From the NCBI RefSeq assembly GCF_051106095.1, contig NC_135791.1:6086501-6150500 (forward strand): a stretch of DNA of 64,000 nucleotides. Reading direction: 5' to 3'. The DNA comes from Pogona vitticeps. Lineage: Eukaryota; Chordata; Lepidosauria; Squamata; Agamidae. The position numbers and the translations under genes are program-made. Each line of letters starts with the position of its first letter. The stretch's first letter is position 1. Shown here piece by piece: positions 23,933-36,785 of this stretch. The notes below the pieces were generated by a model, which was not told where the DNA came from, did no database searches, and worked only from the letters and a program-made list of their open reading frames with translations.

Positions 23933-24424
23933 TTCAAGACACTTAAATCCAATCCCTGAAAATAAAATTCAATTGCAAGAAAATGAAATGCCCGGAAAAA
24001 ACCCCAGTAACATTTAATGATTTACAAGTGAATTTTAAGATGCAAAAAGAAATATAAAAGGGACATAAAAACAAACCACAATGCAGGAACTAAAAATTTC
24101 AAGATGAAAACTCTGAACTTAAATTAAGATTCAAGGAAAATACATATTCATGCACACTATAAAAAGGGTTTAAAAGACACAAAGAAAACTTTTACAGAGG
24201 GAAAGCAACAAAAATCAGAGTGACAAATTATATATATATATATCTACCCAAAAAGTTTACATGAAGAGCACAAAAAAATTGAAACCATATAACTGAGAAA
24301 CCTAAATATAAAATCAAACTGGACTGCATGTTTAAAAAGTACAATACAAAGAGACACACAAAATGTTTTAGAGAGCACAACAAGAATTCAAAAACGAAGC
24401 AAACATCGTCACACTGTATAAGAA

Positions 24425-25035
24425 CAAAGGAGACAGGGGCGACTGCAATAACTACCCTGGCATCTCTCTTCTCAGCCTTGCTTGCCCATGTTGTGCTGAA
24501 GAGACTCCAGGTCCTTGCAGGCAGAGTCTTTCCAGAATCACAGTGTGGATTTCGAGCTAATAGATCCACCACGGGCATGGTATTCTCCCTCCGACAGTTG
24601 CAGGAGAAATGTAGGGAACAACGACAGCCACTCTTAGTGGCCCTCATAGATCTCACAAAGGCCTTTAATTTGGTTAGCAGGGAGGGCCTTTTTAAAATAC
24701 TTCCCAAGACTGGATGTCCACCTCAACTCCTTAACATCATCAGGTCCTTTCATGGGGGAATGAAGGGCACCGTAGTTTTTGATGGCTCAACATCAGATCC
24801 CTTTGACATCGGATTCCAAAATATCTCCTGTATGGAGAATTAGTGCAGCAAAATCGCCCCAGAAGGAGACCCCAGTTGTGATACAAGGATATCTGCAAGC
24901 GGGATCTGAAGGCCTTAGGAATGGACCTCAACAGATGGGAAACCTTGACATCTGAGCATTCAGCCTGGAGGCAGGCGTTGCATCACAGCCTCTCCCAATT
25001 TGAAGTGACCCTTGTCCAGCAGGCCGAGGCAAAGA
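24425..25035 (+). mobile_element. Non-LTR (LINE) reverse transcriptase fragment
   Basis: Readable pieces of a LINE ORF2: LKRLQVLAGRVFPESQCGFR, ALIDLTKAFNLVSREGLF and GTVVFDGSTSDPFDI are fingers/palm parts of a reverse transcriptase; from about 24850 the sequence continues with C-terminal coding remnants (WETLTSEHSAWRQALHHSL when read on). The part with the YADD box is absent, so the fragment is internally deleted. Family not assigned; it is not BovB. Confidence 0.7.
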
Positions 25036-25063
25036 GCCCACATTAAGAACCACTGGTGTAGAG

Positions 25064-27153
25064 AAAACTCTCCTAGCATCCTGTGGGTGCTTCTGAGGGG
25101 AGGAGGTGCCACCGTTCCTCCTCTTTCTCATCATCCTAGAGACCTTGCCATAGAGGCCTTTCTTTAGGCCAATCAGAGGGCTTGATTAATTGCCTTTCCC
25201 CAGACCAACCCTAAGAACAAGATGTAACCATTGTCCTATCTGAACCCTGTCTACTGTCTGTAATGCTGTCACTACCTGTGACCTTGTAATGTTAATAAAA
25301 GAGCAGTCTCCTGGGGGCAGGGCAAGGAGAGGTGGGGGGGCAGAGAGAGAGAGAGAGAGAGAAAAGGGAGAAAACTTCTCATTTTGTTTCCTTGAGTCAC
25401 CGACCAGGAGTACTGCTGGCAGACATCCATCTCTCTCTGTGTGTGTGGCTGACTTCTTTAATCTATTGCTAAGAGACTCTTTGCTATCCTATTATCCACT
25501 ATCTGGTGATCACCACAAAGCCCATCACCTGAACCCAACACACCAGCACCCATTGTGCCCCCCTCGCCCAGGTAAGCCTTCAGCCTACTTACCCGGAGCC
25601 AACGGAGAAACCGCCCCATCGTTCGGGTAAGCCCACCAGTGCTGCCAAAACCACCAGAGACAAAGCTTTGTCTTGGCCTGCTCGCCTTGGCAGTTGTGGG
25701 AAATGGACGGGTGGGGTCCAGCTCGGAACCTGGTTGCCGTGGCGGCCACGTCCAGACCCAGGGCAACGGAATCCAGACCAGCCATCGCTCGGGCTTGCAT
25801 CTCTGCAGGGGCCAAAGCCCTTGCGGGGGCCGGGCCTGGTCAACCCAGGCGGGGTTGCCAACTGCCTCTCCGGCCTGGCTCCTGTGCTTTGTAGCAGCAA
25901 CCTTTGGGCAACTAGAAAGAGTGCACTTGGTTGCAGAGGCAAAGTTGCCAGTGAATGATCATCATCATCCCTCCTACACGTGACACACACGCACTGCTCC
26001 TCCTTCTTGGCTTTCCCCCCCTTCCCCCTCTGAAAGTGGACCTCCAGCATCCCCTAGGAGGGGGTAGTGGGGGGTCCGGAGGCTTTTGGACACGTCTGAA
26101 AGGCGCTTCCCTCCCCCTCCCCCGTCATGGATGAGGGAAGCTTGGAACTGGCCAGGATGATTTGGGGGATGCTAGACCTCTGGAAACATCCGCTCTGCCA
26201 GTTCCCCACCTCTTGGGGGCCTGGAGGCCTTCTGGGCCCCCATTTTGCGAGAGGGACGTTTCCAATAGCTTGACCTCCCGCATTTCTGGACCTCCATTTC
26301 ATGGAAGAAGTGTCTAACGCCCTTTGGTTTCTCAGAGTTAAGACCTTTGATTGGGACCCACCAGCGGAGTGGGGGCGCTGGCAGGGCACAACTCTCTCCT
26401 TGGCACAGGCGCCTTCCTCCGGCTGTGGGGGGGGGGAAAGCCCACCTGGTCAGCAGAGGGATTCCGGTCCAAAGGGAGGGCACTGATCGGTTTTCCTTTT
26501 CTTTCTCCCCTCTTTGGGGGTCTTAGAGCTCTGGGGCCAATCTCCTGGTTCAAGGACTGGTGCACCAATGGGTCAGGGGGGCTAGAAAGGGTGATGGGGG
26601 GCACCTCTCCTTCCTGCCAGCAGAAGCCGAGGGTGAGGCCCCAACCCCCACCGCCCTTTTCTCGTTCTGCTGGGGGGGGGCTGTTTCTCTTCGGGTTCCA
26701 AACGGTTTCCCCAGAGCTGGATCTTGTTCAAGTCGAGTAAGAAGACAACGCCGTGGGCCTCCAGGCCCCCCCATGGGTGTCACCCCCTCCCTCTCTCTCC
26801 CCTCCATCCCGGCACTCCCTGCAACTCCCACCCCCTGTGTGAGCGTTCAGCACTCTGGACCCAACTGGACTCATCTCCAGCTTTGTTTGGATGATGATGA
26901 GGCCGACGCACATCTTTGCTAATCACCAAAAGCAGGCAGAGATTCCTTGCTCCAGCACCAGGAGCCGGTGGGGGTTGCACAGGCTGCCGAAAAGGGGAGA
27001 GCATGAGTGGGGGGTTCCAAGGACCTGGAAACGGGCAGGAGTCTGGTAGGGTTTCCGAGACATGCAAGAAATTGAAGGACGGGGTTCTACCAGTGTCAGC
27101 CCCAAGTGGAAATTGGAACCCATGTCTCCTGAGCCCCAGTTGAGCTCGCTCTC
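25064..27153. other. Intergenic DNA, GC-rich with G-runs; possible solo LTR at its left end
   Basis: 25071-25560 has LTR-like traits (an AATAAA near 25295, downstream G-rich stretch, unique sequence with no coding potential) but no paired ends were found, so this is only a possibility. A (GA)n run lies at about 25343-25361. From 25.6 to 27.0 kb the DNA is GC-rich with frequent G7-G10 runs and open frames in all six frames, as expected from composition; no domain recognised. Confidence 0.35.
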
Positions 27154-27161
27154 CACTATGT

Positions 27162-27300
27162 CAGTGGTTCTCAAACTGGGCTCCCCGGCTGTTCTTGGAC
27201 AGCCCTTCCCAGAAGCCTCCACCACTTGCTCTGCTGGCCAGAATTTCTGGACGTTGCCGTGCAAGAACATCTGGGGAGCCCAGTTTGAGAACCACCACTG
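27162..27300. mobile_element. hAT MITE, CAGTGGTTCTCAAACTGG family
   Basis: 139 bp near-palindrome with ends CAGTGGTTCTCAAACTGG and GAGAACCACCACTG, flanked by the 8-bp duplication CACTATGT/CACTACGT. Non-coding. Confidence 0.8.
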
Positions 27301-28885
27301 CACTACGTCGCACTGGCCCGTCACATTATCTGTCATGCATAGTATCCACTTTCCATATTGGAGGACGGGATTTTACCTCTGTCAACCCCCAGAGAGTTTC
27401 TACAGCCGAGTGGGAATTGGAACCCGACTCTCCTGAGTTAAGTCTCCAACACTCAATATGGACTGTTGGAAAGCACCCAAGGGAGTCACAATGCCACTAG
27501 ATGGAGCAGCCTACAAATAAAACCAACCAACCAGCTGTCTTTATTGCTTGTAAGGTGGTTCTTTGCCATGACAGCATCTCAAGACCACAAGCAGAACTGC
27601 AAGGAACCTGGGATGGGGGGGCGGGGTTTAAGGTGGGGGGGAGGAAGGGTCTCTGCTCTTTTCCATGTGGCTGCTTACATCACACAGGCCTGAATTCTCT
27701 CTTGCTGAGTTGCCAGGATGCGAGAGAAATCCACATGTTCCTCACTCGCCTGTGGCCATTCCAGCTGGGTTTTGATCAAGTGGTGGGTGAATGGGAGGAA
27801 GTTCAAAAGCACTTTGTGGGGGAATAAAGCAGAAGGTTTAGAACTGCAGGACAAATGCCTTAACTGGCAAAAGGAAAAAGAGTATCCATGCGCTCTACAG
27901 CAATGTGGCCGGAGAAACGCAAGACAAATGACTTGATCTGTCAAAGGAGAAAAGAGGCTGTGCGTTTCTGATTGACCAAAGAAACTGAGCAACAGGGTTT
28001 GAAGATGCAGAAGGAAAAAAGAGAGTGTGTGTCACCAGTTACAGCAGGAGAAAGACAAGGAGGGCGAGTGGCTAAAGGAGGAGAACGGGAAACAGAAGAG
28101 CAATTGGAAGAGACGGGAACGCATGAGGCTGCATTTCAGTCCAAGCGAAAGGGGACACTATAGAGCTGAAGGGAGCAACCAGGGTCAGGCCAATGGAGCA
28201 AGTGAGGAGTGCCACACTCCATGCAAAGTTTTAATACAGAGCTGGAGGGAAGCCTTCACTGTCAGAAAACCTATATGCTCTCTGACCCTCCTGCTTCACC
28301 ACCTCCTCACAGAGATCCATGAGCTGCAACACCATAAGCGGATAGCAGTGACCATTCGCACGGGTAAAACTCACGAGGTTCACAAGAGCAACGTTCGGTC
28401 TGAGGCTCTTGTCACAACAGTTCCTGCGAGAACATACACAAGAACAGTTCACACACACAAATCCCCATAGAAAGAGGGGGATCCCCCAGAGGAAGAGTTT
28501 GAAGAATTTGTTACACCCCAATTTATTCTGAACGTTCCTCCCCCTCCCACTACACAATCTTGTCACCTGAATGAGATGGAAAAGCAATCCATAGCAAAAT
28601 TGCTGGGGGGGGGGACCTTGACTCAGACAGCTTTTTTACTTGGGCTGCTGGTGTGTGCCAGCTTGAGGAACAGAATGGCCTCGATTTGGTGCCTGGGTGT
28701 GCGCCAGGAAGTGGGGAAATCCTGAGAGCAGGGCAGGAAGCTCAGAAATCAGAGTGGGGAGATAAAAGTAGTGAAGGCATCGTCACAGTCCTCCCGAAAG
28801 TAGGAGCTTAATCTATGTCCTCTGCCCAACTGATGAGAAAATAGGCCACTCGCTCACAACAAGACTGGGAGAATACGCCCTAAGA

Positions 28886-29021
28886 CAGTGGTCCCCAACC
28901 TTGGGCCTCCAGATGTTCTTGGACTTCAACTCCCAGAAATCCTGGCCAGCAGAGGTGGTGGTGAAGGCTTCTGGGAGTTGTAGTCCAAGAACATCTGGAG
29001 GCCCAAGGTTGGGGACCACTG
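28886..29021. mobile_element. Palindromic hAT MITE, CAGTGGTCCCCAACC family
   Basis: 136 bp, almost fully self-complementary (left CAGTGGTCCCCAACCTTGGG, right CCAAGGTTGGGGACCACTG), with target duplication CCCTAAGA/CCCTAAGG. Same family as 32535-32670. Confidence 0.85.
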
Positions 29022-30929
29022 CCCTAAGGTTCTAGGTTTCTGGTCTGGTAGCAAATCAGGTGGATCTAGAGGAGCAAAATGTTCTAGAAACGGATGGCGA
29101 TCCTGTTTCCTTGTGGCATGAAGGACTAAGACCCAGCATCAAGGACACAACGAGGCCAGTTAAAAAGACACCAGATTTTGAGGATCCTAGAGAATATTCT
29201 TCAATATTTTTCAGCTGGTGGACCCAATTCCCTACAAGTCACATGACATCCGTCCACAGCCAGCTCTCTTTTAACAGACCCAAGGCTGAGCCCTGCCGTG
29301 CCACGAACCGCTTACAGAAGAGGGGAAGAGCATCAGGTTAAATGTTTTCCAACATACAGAGGTAGACATGCTTCCTGATTTCTTTTGGCTGTGCAGCCTT
29401 TATAGGGTCAGGATCTGCACCATAGGAGAGGGAGAAATCCTACATCCAGCCATGAGCCAAAGAGCAGATGTCATCCCATGTCTAGCAGAACGGTATCCTG
29501 CGGGTGGGGGAATGCCCGGCTTAGCTGAGTCCTTCTCTGATCCAGCTGCAGTGCCACTTTTGAGTGACAGCTACCTCCTGGGAGTTCACTTGGCCCCTGC
29601 TTGCCACCGTCTCACATGCCCGTCATGTGCTTATTTCATCACTCGGGCTGCATAAACAGCAAGCCACTTTGCAACACATCCTAGTGCTGTGTGCCATGGG
29701 AGACGAGCTTCCACATAATGTGCTAGAAGTATGGGCAGGAAGCCTTTTGGTGGTTCTCCAGATGTTCTGGTCTACAACCTCTGCCAGGCCCTACCAAAAA
29801 GTCCAATATCAAGAGATGGGAGTAGTCCAGAACATCTGGAAGGCCAACCTCTGCACGAAAACTCAGCCCCGACAAATTCACAATCCAGAACAAATGTTAA
29901 ATTTCAAAAAATTCTTGGTGTGTCTTTGCAGGCAGGAAGTGGGTTAGAGGGAGAGTCACCCAAAACCTGTTCCAAGGAGGAACGTCGGCTGAGGGCTGAA
30001 AAACAGGAAAAGCTGGCAATGGTGATGAACTTTCAAGGCAAAGGGACACACATGAGTTCATGCACTAACCAATTGGGGTGTTCTGAGGTCAAGGAGTAAA
30101 TTCTGCTTGTTTTTAAGTGTTCTCTCCAAAAGCTGTTGATGAGTGAAGCATGATGGACAACAACTGCTGGTTGCAAAGTGACAGGCCCAACCCTCTGCAA
30201 GAGAGGTTTCCAGAAAGCAACCACTGTTGAGTCAACAGGAAGCTTCAGTCAAAATCCCTCTGTGGAGAACGACTCGGAAATCCATCTGCTTGCTCTCCTT
30301 TCCCCCCATTTTTGAATTTGTTCAGTCTTCGGGTTGTTTTTTTCTGAATGCGAAGAAACGTGCACATTTTGGCAAATTCCTTAGAAAGAAAGTGACATTT
30401 TTGCCACAGTTTCAGCAGCCCAAAAATTTCAGTCACAGGACATTGCTCCTAGCAATGAGGAAACTGTTGTACCTGGCTTGTTCAGTGTAATTGCTCCATA
30501 GTTTTGGATTCTGTGAGTTTCGTTGTTTCTTTCATATTTTTAAGAGTGCAAGTTCTTGCCATCCTGAATTTGAAGACATGTGCAAATTTGATAATTTTTT
30601 TAAAAATCACACACACAAACTGAAGTGAGATTATCACTCACTCCGTTTAGTATCTCTATGGTAGAAATTCCAGAAGGTTAAGTATGTGAGGTTAGCGCCT
30701 GTTGCAATGAAAACAGCAACAGTCTTGTGAGATCTCTAAAACCTAGTGGCTGAAATCTTTACAAATCTTTATCTTTGTAAAGGAAGATAACAGGGACTTA
30801 CCCCTGGGCAGTCTGCATTAAATGCCTGATTCCGCAACCGATTATGCAGTTACTTGCACAACAAGTTGTATAGTGTCTCTAAGGACTGCTTGCTGGATAC
30901 GACGTTTGCAACTGCTTGCACGAATTTTA

Positions 30930-31095
30930 GAATTCGTTTTTAATACTTGAGTTTTTAATCTTAACATATTTTAATTGGTTTTTTTCAATGTGATGTTTAT
31001 GCAGTGTTTTTAAATTTCTTATTTTATCTTTTGTGAGCCGCCTTGGGTCTCCTATCAGAAGAAGGGAAGCCTATAAAGAATTTAAAGAAATAAAC
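30930..31095 (+). repeat. Squamate dispersed repeat tail (GTGAGCCGCCTTGGGTC)
   Basis: T-rich sequence with TTTTAAT units followed by TGTGAGCCGCCTTGGGTCT and an A-rich tail, the familiar end of an abundant LINE/SINE-type reptile repeat. No coding sequence. Confidence 0.55.
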
Positions 31096-31356
31096 AAAGG
31101 AAGATTAAGACACTAATTGATTTTTTTAAATCTTCATTCGCCTATGGATGGTTATCCGTGTGGAAAACTGAAACCTTAACTAGTCAAAGCCAGCTGGGGA
31201 AGTCATAAAGTGCAAGTCTGGACTTCTTTGCTCAGATGCAAGTGCCCAGGTCAACACGTCCCTTGCAAACAGCCGCCCGCTCTGTCAGGGCGCTCAGCAG
31301 AGGTTACTGTTCCTTCACTCCTCTGAAAAGCTAAGCATACACAAATCAGTCTTGTG

Positions 31357-31462
31357 TATTCATTCATTCATTCATTCATTCATTCATTCATTCATTCATT
31401 CATTCGTTCATTCGTTCATTCGTTCGTTCGTTCGTTCGTTTGTTCATTCATTCATTCATTCA
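31357..31462. repeat. (ATTC)n / (GTTC)n microsatellite
   Basis: About 26 tetranucleotide units, ATTC at both ends and GTTC in the middle. Confidence 0.95.
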
Positions 31463-32534
31463 TGTTTAGTGGTAGATCTGTGTCTGGTCATAGCGCAACG
31501 CAATTGTACTTCCAATCCTGCAGTTAAAACTCTGCTCATGACCGGATCTTGATGCAGACGGGTTTCGGTAACCTGTTCATGGTTGACTCAGCCTTCCGTT
31601 TTTCCATGGTCGGTAAATTGAGTATCCACCTCGCTTGTGGGTGGGTGTGTACGTGTGTGCGAACAATGTGTAGCCTGCACAATTAAATTGTAAAAGAGAG
31701 TGGGGTGGTAAATAGAAAGCATGCTTTGCTTTGATGTATTGGGAAAATGGTTTGGAATTAATGTCTTTTTTCAACTAAAAACAATCCTGTGCTCCATGAG
31801 GCTTAGTCCCAAGTGGTCTTCATGGCAGTATCAGAGATGGAGAGCATGGAGGCCACCAACTCAGATGGTGCTGGTTTGCCATTCTCATGACCCCTTGCCG
31901 TTAGTTATGGGAAACCTGTCTTGGTGGATGTTGTAGTTCAGTATCTGGAGAGTCACATGCTCCCCACCCTTACACTATGTGTAATTTAGTGGCACCAGCC
32001 ATCAAAGCTTGGAAATTTTAGTTTTCTGAACTACAGCCTCCAAGATTCCTGGGCAATCTTGAGTTATATTCCAAAATTGTAACTTTTCTAAGCTCTGATC
32101 CCAAGCGTTTCTTGGCAACTCCAATGTAGGGCCTGAAAACCACCGCTTTCTTCTAAAGATGGGTAAAGCTCTATTCTTCACCCGCTGGTCAGACCAGCCA
32201 CCCTGCAGGATGGAAGAGTCTGGGAGTTGCAGTCCATCCTATAACTTCCTTCATTCCTGCTTTCTTTGTAGCCTGGCTCCTAAGTGTCTTATTAACTGCC
32301 GGAGGCACAGTGGGGAACTGAAATGCCAACATCTGGCTCTGCAGCCAGATACCTAAACAGAGCTATCCAGCTATAACTTCATAATAACGCGTGCCATAGG
32401 TTCGCCATCACCATGGATCCATAGCATTTGACATAAGGCGAGGCACCTCCACCTCTATCTACTGGAATAATGGCTGAAATCCAATAGCAAGTCACAACTA
32501 GAGTAGGCCCATTGAATCAATGGAATTTATAGAG

Positions 32535-32670
32535 CAGTGGTCCCCAACCTTGGGCCTCCAGATGTTCTTGGACTACAACTCCCAGAAGCCTTCACCACCA
32601 CTTCTGCTAGCAAGGATTTCTGGGAGTTGAAGTCCAAGAACATCTGGAGGCCCAAGGTTGGGGACCACTG
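32535..32670. mobile_element. Palindromic hAT MITE, CAGTGGTCCCCAACC family
   Basis: 136 bp, the same ends as 28886-29021 and target duplication TTATAGAG/TCATAGAG. The two copies have equal length and share most positions. Confidence 0.85.
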
Positions 32671-33379
32671 TCATAGAGGACGTTATGCCCCAAACCCTTA
32701 CTGATTCAATGGGTCTACTCTGCTTGTGGCTTACTACCGGATTTCAGCCAATGGTTCATGAGTTGGGGAGGCTCACCAGGAATTCCCAGCCAAAGGCTTG
32801 GAGAATAGCCGCTCAGGGGTTGAAGGAGTTGTTAGACAGGGTGGGGGGGAGGCTTTATATCGGACTCAGCTGTCCCTTGGTCTCGCTATCAAGTTTCCTT
32901 CTTACATGAGGTTGGAATGGATCCCCAGAGAGTGCCAATCCGATTAACACGAGGCCCTCTGGCATCGTAACCCTCTGAGTCACCAAGCTAAAATTAGGCT
33001 CCCCCTCGGCCCATCTGCTCCTCTCTTCATCGACCAATATTTACAGGTCTCTGTGCAGTTTTGGAATAATAATCTGTTTATCTGTTGGGTTCCCTGATGA
33101 AACTAAATGTGAACCCCTGGTCATATGAGCTACCATTTTTGGCCTGAACTGAACTCTTTTCTGTCCACAACACCTGGGTAGTGGAGATGTATGTTCTCCT
33201 GTATAAGCCCTTTTCCTGGAAGCAGCAGAACCCTTTCTGAGTTGGGAATATATAATACAGTAATTATATAACTATAGAACCTTAATTGAATGGTTCAGCT
33301 CAGCTCAAGAATACTCACTGAATGGATGGAACTTAAGTCAACCATTATATAAATCCCCTTGACTTAATGATCAAATTTT

Positions 33380-34665
33380 GTTGTTCTTTAGTTGTTAAGT
33401 CATGTCCAACTCTTCGTGACCCCATGGACCAGAGCACGCCAGGCCCTCCTGTCTTCCACTGCCTCCCAGAGTTGGGTCAAATTCATGTTGGTAGCTTCCA
33501 TGACACTGTCCAAACATCTCATCCTCTGTCGTCCCCTTCTCCTCTTGCCTTCACACTTTCCCAACATCGGGGTCTTTTCCAGGGAGTCTTCTCTTCTCAT
33601 GAGATGGTCAAAGTACTGGAGCCTCAGCTTCAGGATCTGTCCTTCCAGTGAGCACTCAGGTTTGATTTCCTTTCGAATGGATAGGTCTGATCTCCTTGCA
33701 GTCCAGGGGACTTTCAAGAACCTCCTCCAGCACCACAATTCAAAAGCATCAATTCTTCAGCAGTCAGCCTTCTTTATGGTCCAGCTCTCACTTCCATACG
33801 TTGCTACTGGAAAAAAACATAGCTTTGACTATGCGGACCTTTGTCGATAAGGAGATGTCTCTGCTTTTTAATATGCTATCTGTCATCGCTTTCCTCCCAA
33901 GAAGCAGGTATCTTTTAATTGCATGGCTGCTGTCACCATCTGCAGTGATCATGGAGCCCAAGAAGGTAAAATCTGTCACCGCCTCCTTATCTTCCCCTTC
34001 TGTTTGCCAGGAGGTGATGGGACCAGTGGCCATGATCTTAGTTTTTTTGATGTTGACCTTCAGACCATTTTTTACACTTTCCTCTTTCACCCTCATTAAG
34101 AGGCTTTTTAAGTTCCTCCTCACTTTCTGCCATCAGAGTGGTATCATCTGCATATCTGAGGTTGTTGATATTTCTTCCGGCAATCTTAATTTGGGATTCC
34201 TCCAATCTGGCCTTTCGCATGATGTATTCTATATATAAGTTAAATAAGTAGGGGAACAATATACAACCTTGTCATGCTCCTTTCCCAATTTTGAACCAAT
34301 CAGTTGTTCCATATCCAGTTCTAACTGTTGCTTCTTGTCCCACATATAGGTTTCTCAGGAGATAGATGAGGTGGTCAGGCACTCCCATTTCTTTAAGAAC
34401 TTGCCATAGTTTGCTGTGGTCCACACAGTCAAAGACTTTTGTGTAGTCAATTAAGCAGAAGTAGATATTTTTCTGGAATTCTCTGGCTTTCTCCATAATC
34501 CAGCGCATGTTAGCAATTTGGTCTCGAGTTCCTCTGCCCCTTCGAAATCCAGCTTGTACTTCTGGGAGTTCTCAGTCCACATACTGCGGAAGCCTACCTT
34601 GTAGGATTTTGAGTATAACCTTGCTAGCGTGTGAAATTAGTGCAATTGTACGGCATGACCAGATT
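33380..34665 (-). mobile_element. Decayed BovB (RTE) LINE, 3' part
   Basis: The minus strand encodes in pieces the same reverse transcriptase as the BovB at 52345-53880: [54 protein letters not shown], and the C-terminus [20 protein letters not shown]. The pieces lie in different frames (34508-34272, 34259-34038, 34123-33788, 33738-33400), so several frameshifts have accumulated, including one splitting the finger/palm region and one before the C-terminal domain. 5' truncated. Clearly older than the copy in TRIM63 intron 3. Confidence 0.9.
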
Positions 34666-35495
34666 TAGTTCATAATAAAGACATGGTGGCTGAAATCCTG
34701 TTGCTTGGCGTGGTAAGTTGCAACCACAGTAGCCCCATTGAATCAATGGGAATGTGGAGAATCAACTCCTCCATAAGTTTCACTGATTCAGTGGGCCTAC
34801 TCTAGTTGTGACTTAACTACACTCAGCAACAGGATTGACGCCCATAGGTGATATTCTGGGGTGACCGAGTTCCAACCTCCACACCCACCTGCCTCAACCC
34901 GAAGACAAACAGGTAATTCCAACCAAAAAAAAAAAAAAGATTATGGCAACGGCTAAACAAAAAGTGAGGTTTATGCATAATGGGTTGACAAATTTATCAC
35001 AGGGGAGGATATTCTTAAAGGTTCTTTAAAGAGCTCAGTTTGAACAAGCTTCCTAAAGGTCAGGAGGAAGGGGAGTCATTCATACTAAGAATGCAAAGAA
35101 TCCATGAACTGATGGAAAGACAAGACTTTTTTCTGATTTCCTGCAGCTCAATGACTAAGAGAATATTTATTGGGCCAGTCCGAAACCCAAGCAGAGATGA
35201 CAGTTTTCCAGATTAATCATTCCACTGAGAACACTTCAAGCTTGCTATCCCAGCTCAGCAGGGAAATTCCCGAACTAGCAGTGAAGGTGCTTGGAACCCT
35301 GATAGCCATTCCCTCATCACGTGTGAGTGAGAAATACCTGACTCTGCAAGGGTTGGGGGGTGGAATTTTTTTTTTACGATGGGATTTCCTGCCTCATCAG
35401 AGAGTTGGACTCTGATGAGTAAACTTCTGGATCTTTTTTTGCTCTATTCTATGATTGCAGAAACAAGGCGAAGCTGTTAGACAAACATCTAAATA
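34666..35495. other. Intergenic DNA, no gene recognised
   Basis: Unique sequence with an A-run near 34927. Nothing else identified. Confidence 0.5.
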
Positions 35496-35931
35496 CAGTG
35501 GTGCCCCGCTTAACTATTACCCTGCTCCACAACAAATCCACTTCACGACGATGTTTTTGCGATCGCTTTTGCGATCGCAAAATGATGTTTTAATAGGAAA
35601 AATTGCTTGACGATGTTCGGTTCCCTGCTTCAGGAACTGATTTTTTTCGCTTTATGACAATCAAAAACAGCTGATCATCAGGTTTCAAAATGGCCGCCCA
35701 CTGTGCAAACTGGCTCCCCGCTGTTTTCAGGACTGGATTTTTGCTTTACAGGCACTGGAAAATGGCCGCCCTATGGAGGATATTTGCTGGACAATCAGGT
35801 ATTTCTCCCATTAGAACACATTAACCGGTTTCTAATGCATTCTAATGGGCTTTTTACTTTCGCTTGACGATGATTTCGTTCTACAGCAATTTTGCTGGAA
35901 CGGATTATCATCGTCAAGCAGGGCACCACAG
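35496..35931 (-). mobile_element. TA-flanked MITE, CAGTGGTGCC family, copy 1
   Basis: 436 bp between TA dinucleotides, with ends CAGTGGTGCCCCGCTTA and AAGCAGGGCACCACAG. TA target duplication and this TIR style suit a Tc1/mariner-derived element. Internal landmarks (AATGGCCGCC, GCGATCGCAAAA, CAGCTGATCATC) recur in copies 2 and 3, but in the opposite order, so this copy is inverted relative to them. Confidence 0.85.
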
Positions 35932-36424
35932 TACTTCATTTAGCTGAGGGCTCGAGAAAGGAGAAGCTCAGGGGTTGCCCAATCCTTTAGGACTTCCACA
36001 GCAGTTTCTGGAAGTCACCCGTGTTGAGATGTAGCCAAGGCAGCTCCCCAAACGCCATGCTGAGGCACACAGCACCAGAGGTTGAATGCTGGCTACAAGT
36101 CTTCTCCAGATCAGGGGATGAATGCTTCCGGTTCTCTTTGTCAGAGGATCAACTCTCTTGCCGTTGTTTCCTTAAAGCCCTAGATGGGCAAGGAAACTGG
36201 CAGGAATCTGGCATTACTGGTGGGAGAGTGGTGGTGGGGTCGTGTGTCTGGCAGCTTCTTCACTCAGACGTCCTGTTGGGATTATTGCACCCCTTGTACG
36301 TTGACTTTAAGAGATGTTGGCTGGGAGGGACCTGTCAAGAGTGAATGTCAATCAATCCAGCAGGAACTCACTGTTTTGAAATTTTGAAAAATTTTGACAA
36401 AAGTCACACCTCTCTACTCAAGAC

Positions 36425-36683
36425 TAGAGATGGGCACAAACTGCCAATTTGTGCCAGTTTGTGCCAGCTTGGCCGATGGCCACACAGCTGATCTCCAATT
36501 GGGCGCCCCACTTCCTCTGGTGGGGGTCCCCACTCAGGAGCAGTGCTTGGGCTTCCCTGCCCCACCTCCGCCAAGCACTCCTTCTGAGTAAGGCCCCACC
36601 AGGAGGCAGAGCACCGAATCACAGATCAGCTGCCAGCCAAAGTGGCACAAACCAGTCAAAATGGTGGTTCGTGCCCATCTCTA
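36425..36683. mobile_element. MITE with TAGAGATGGGCAC ends
   Basis: 259 bp with terminal inverted repeats TAGAGATGGGCAC and GTGCCCATCTCTA and 8-bp target duplication CTCAAGAC/CGCAAGAC, a hAT-like footprint. A related copy sits at 61837-62078 in TRIM63 intron 8. Confidence 0.8.
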
Positions 36684-36785
36684 CGCAAGACGTGTTTTCC
36701 TGCTCTTCCATAATCGTTCTGAAGACAGTCTGTCGTCCTCTTTCAGAGAGTTGGGGTGCAAAAATCCAGTTTGTTTATTTATTTA

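Larger units (their letters stand above)
27309..33374. other. Intergenic DNA, no gene recognised
   Basis: Apart from the MITEs, tail repeat and microsatellite listed separately, I see diverged MITE pieces (for example 29745-29850) and unique sequence. Open frames up to about 150 codons (28027-28470) have no recognisable domains or splice context. Confidence 0.4.

Noticed and set aside
25639-26740. Several overlapping frames of 90-150 codons on both strands
   Set aside because: GC-rich DNA with few stop codons in any frame; no recognisable motif and no consistent splice sites.
28027-28470. 147-codon plus-strand frame
   Set aside because: No domain, no similarity to a known family, no supporting splice or promoter signals.
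31352-31552. 66-codon frame of HSFI repeats
   Set aside because: Translation of the ATTC/GTTC microsatellite.
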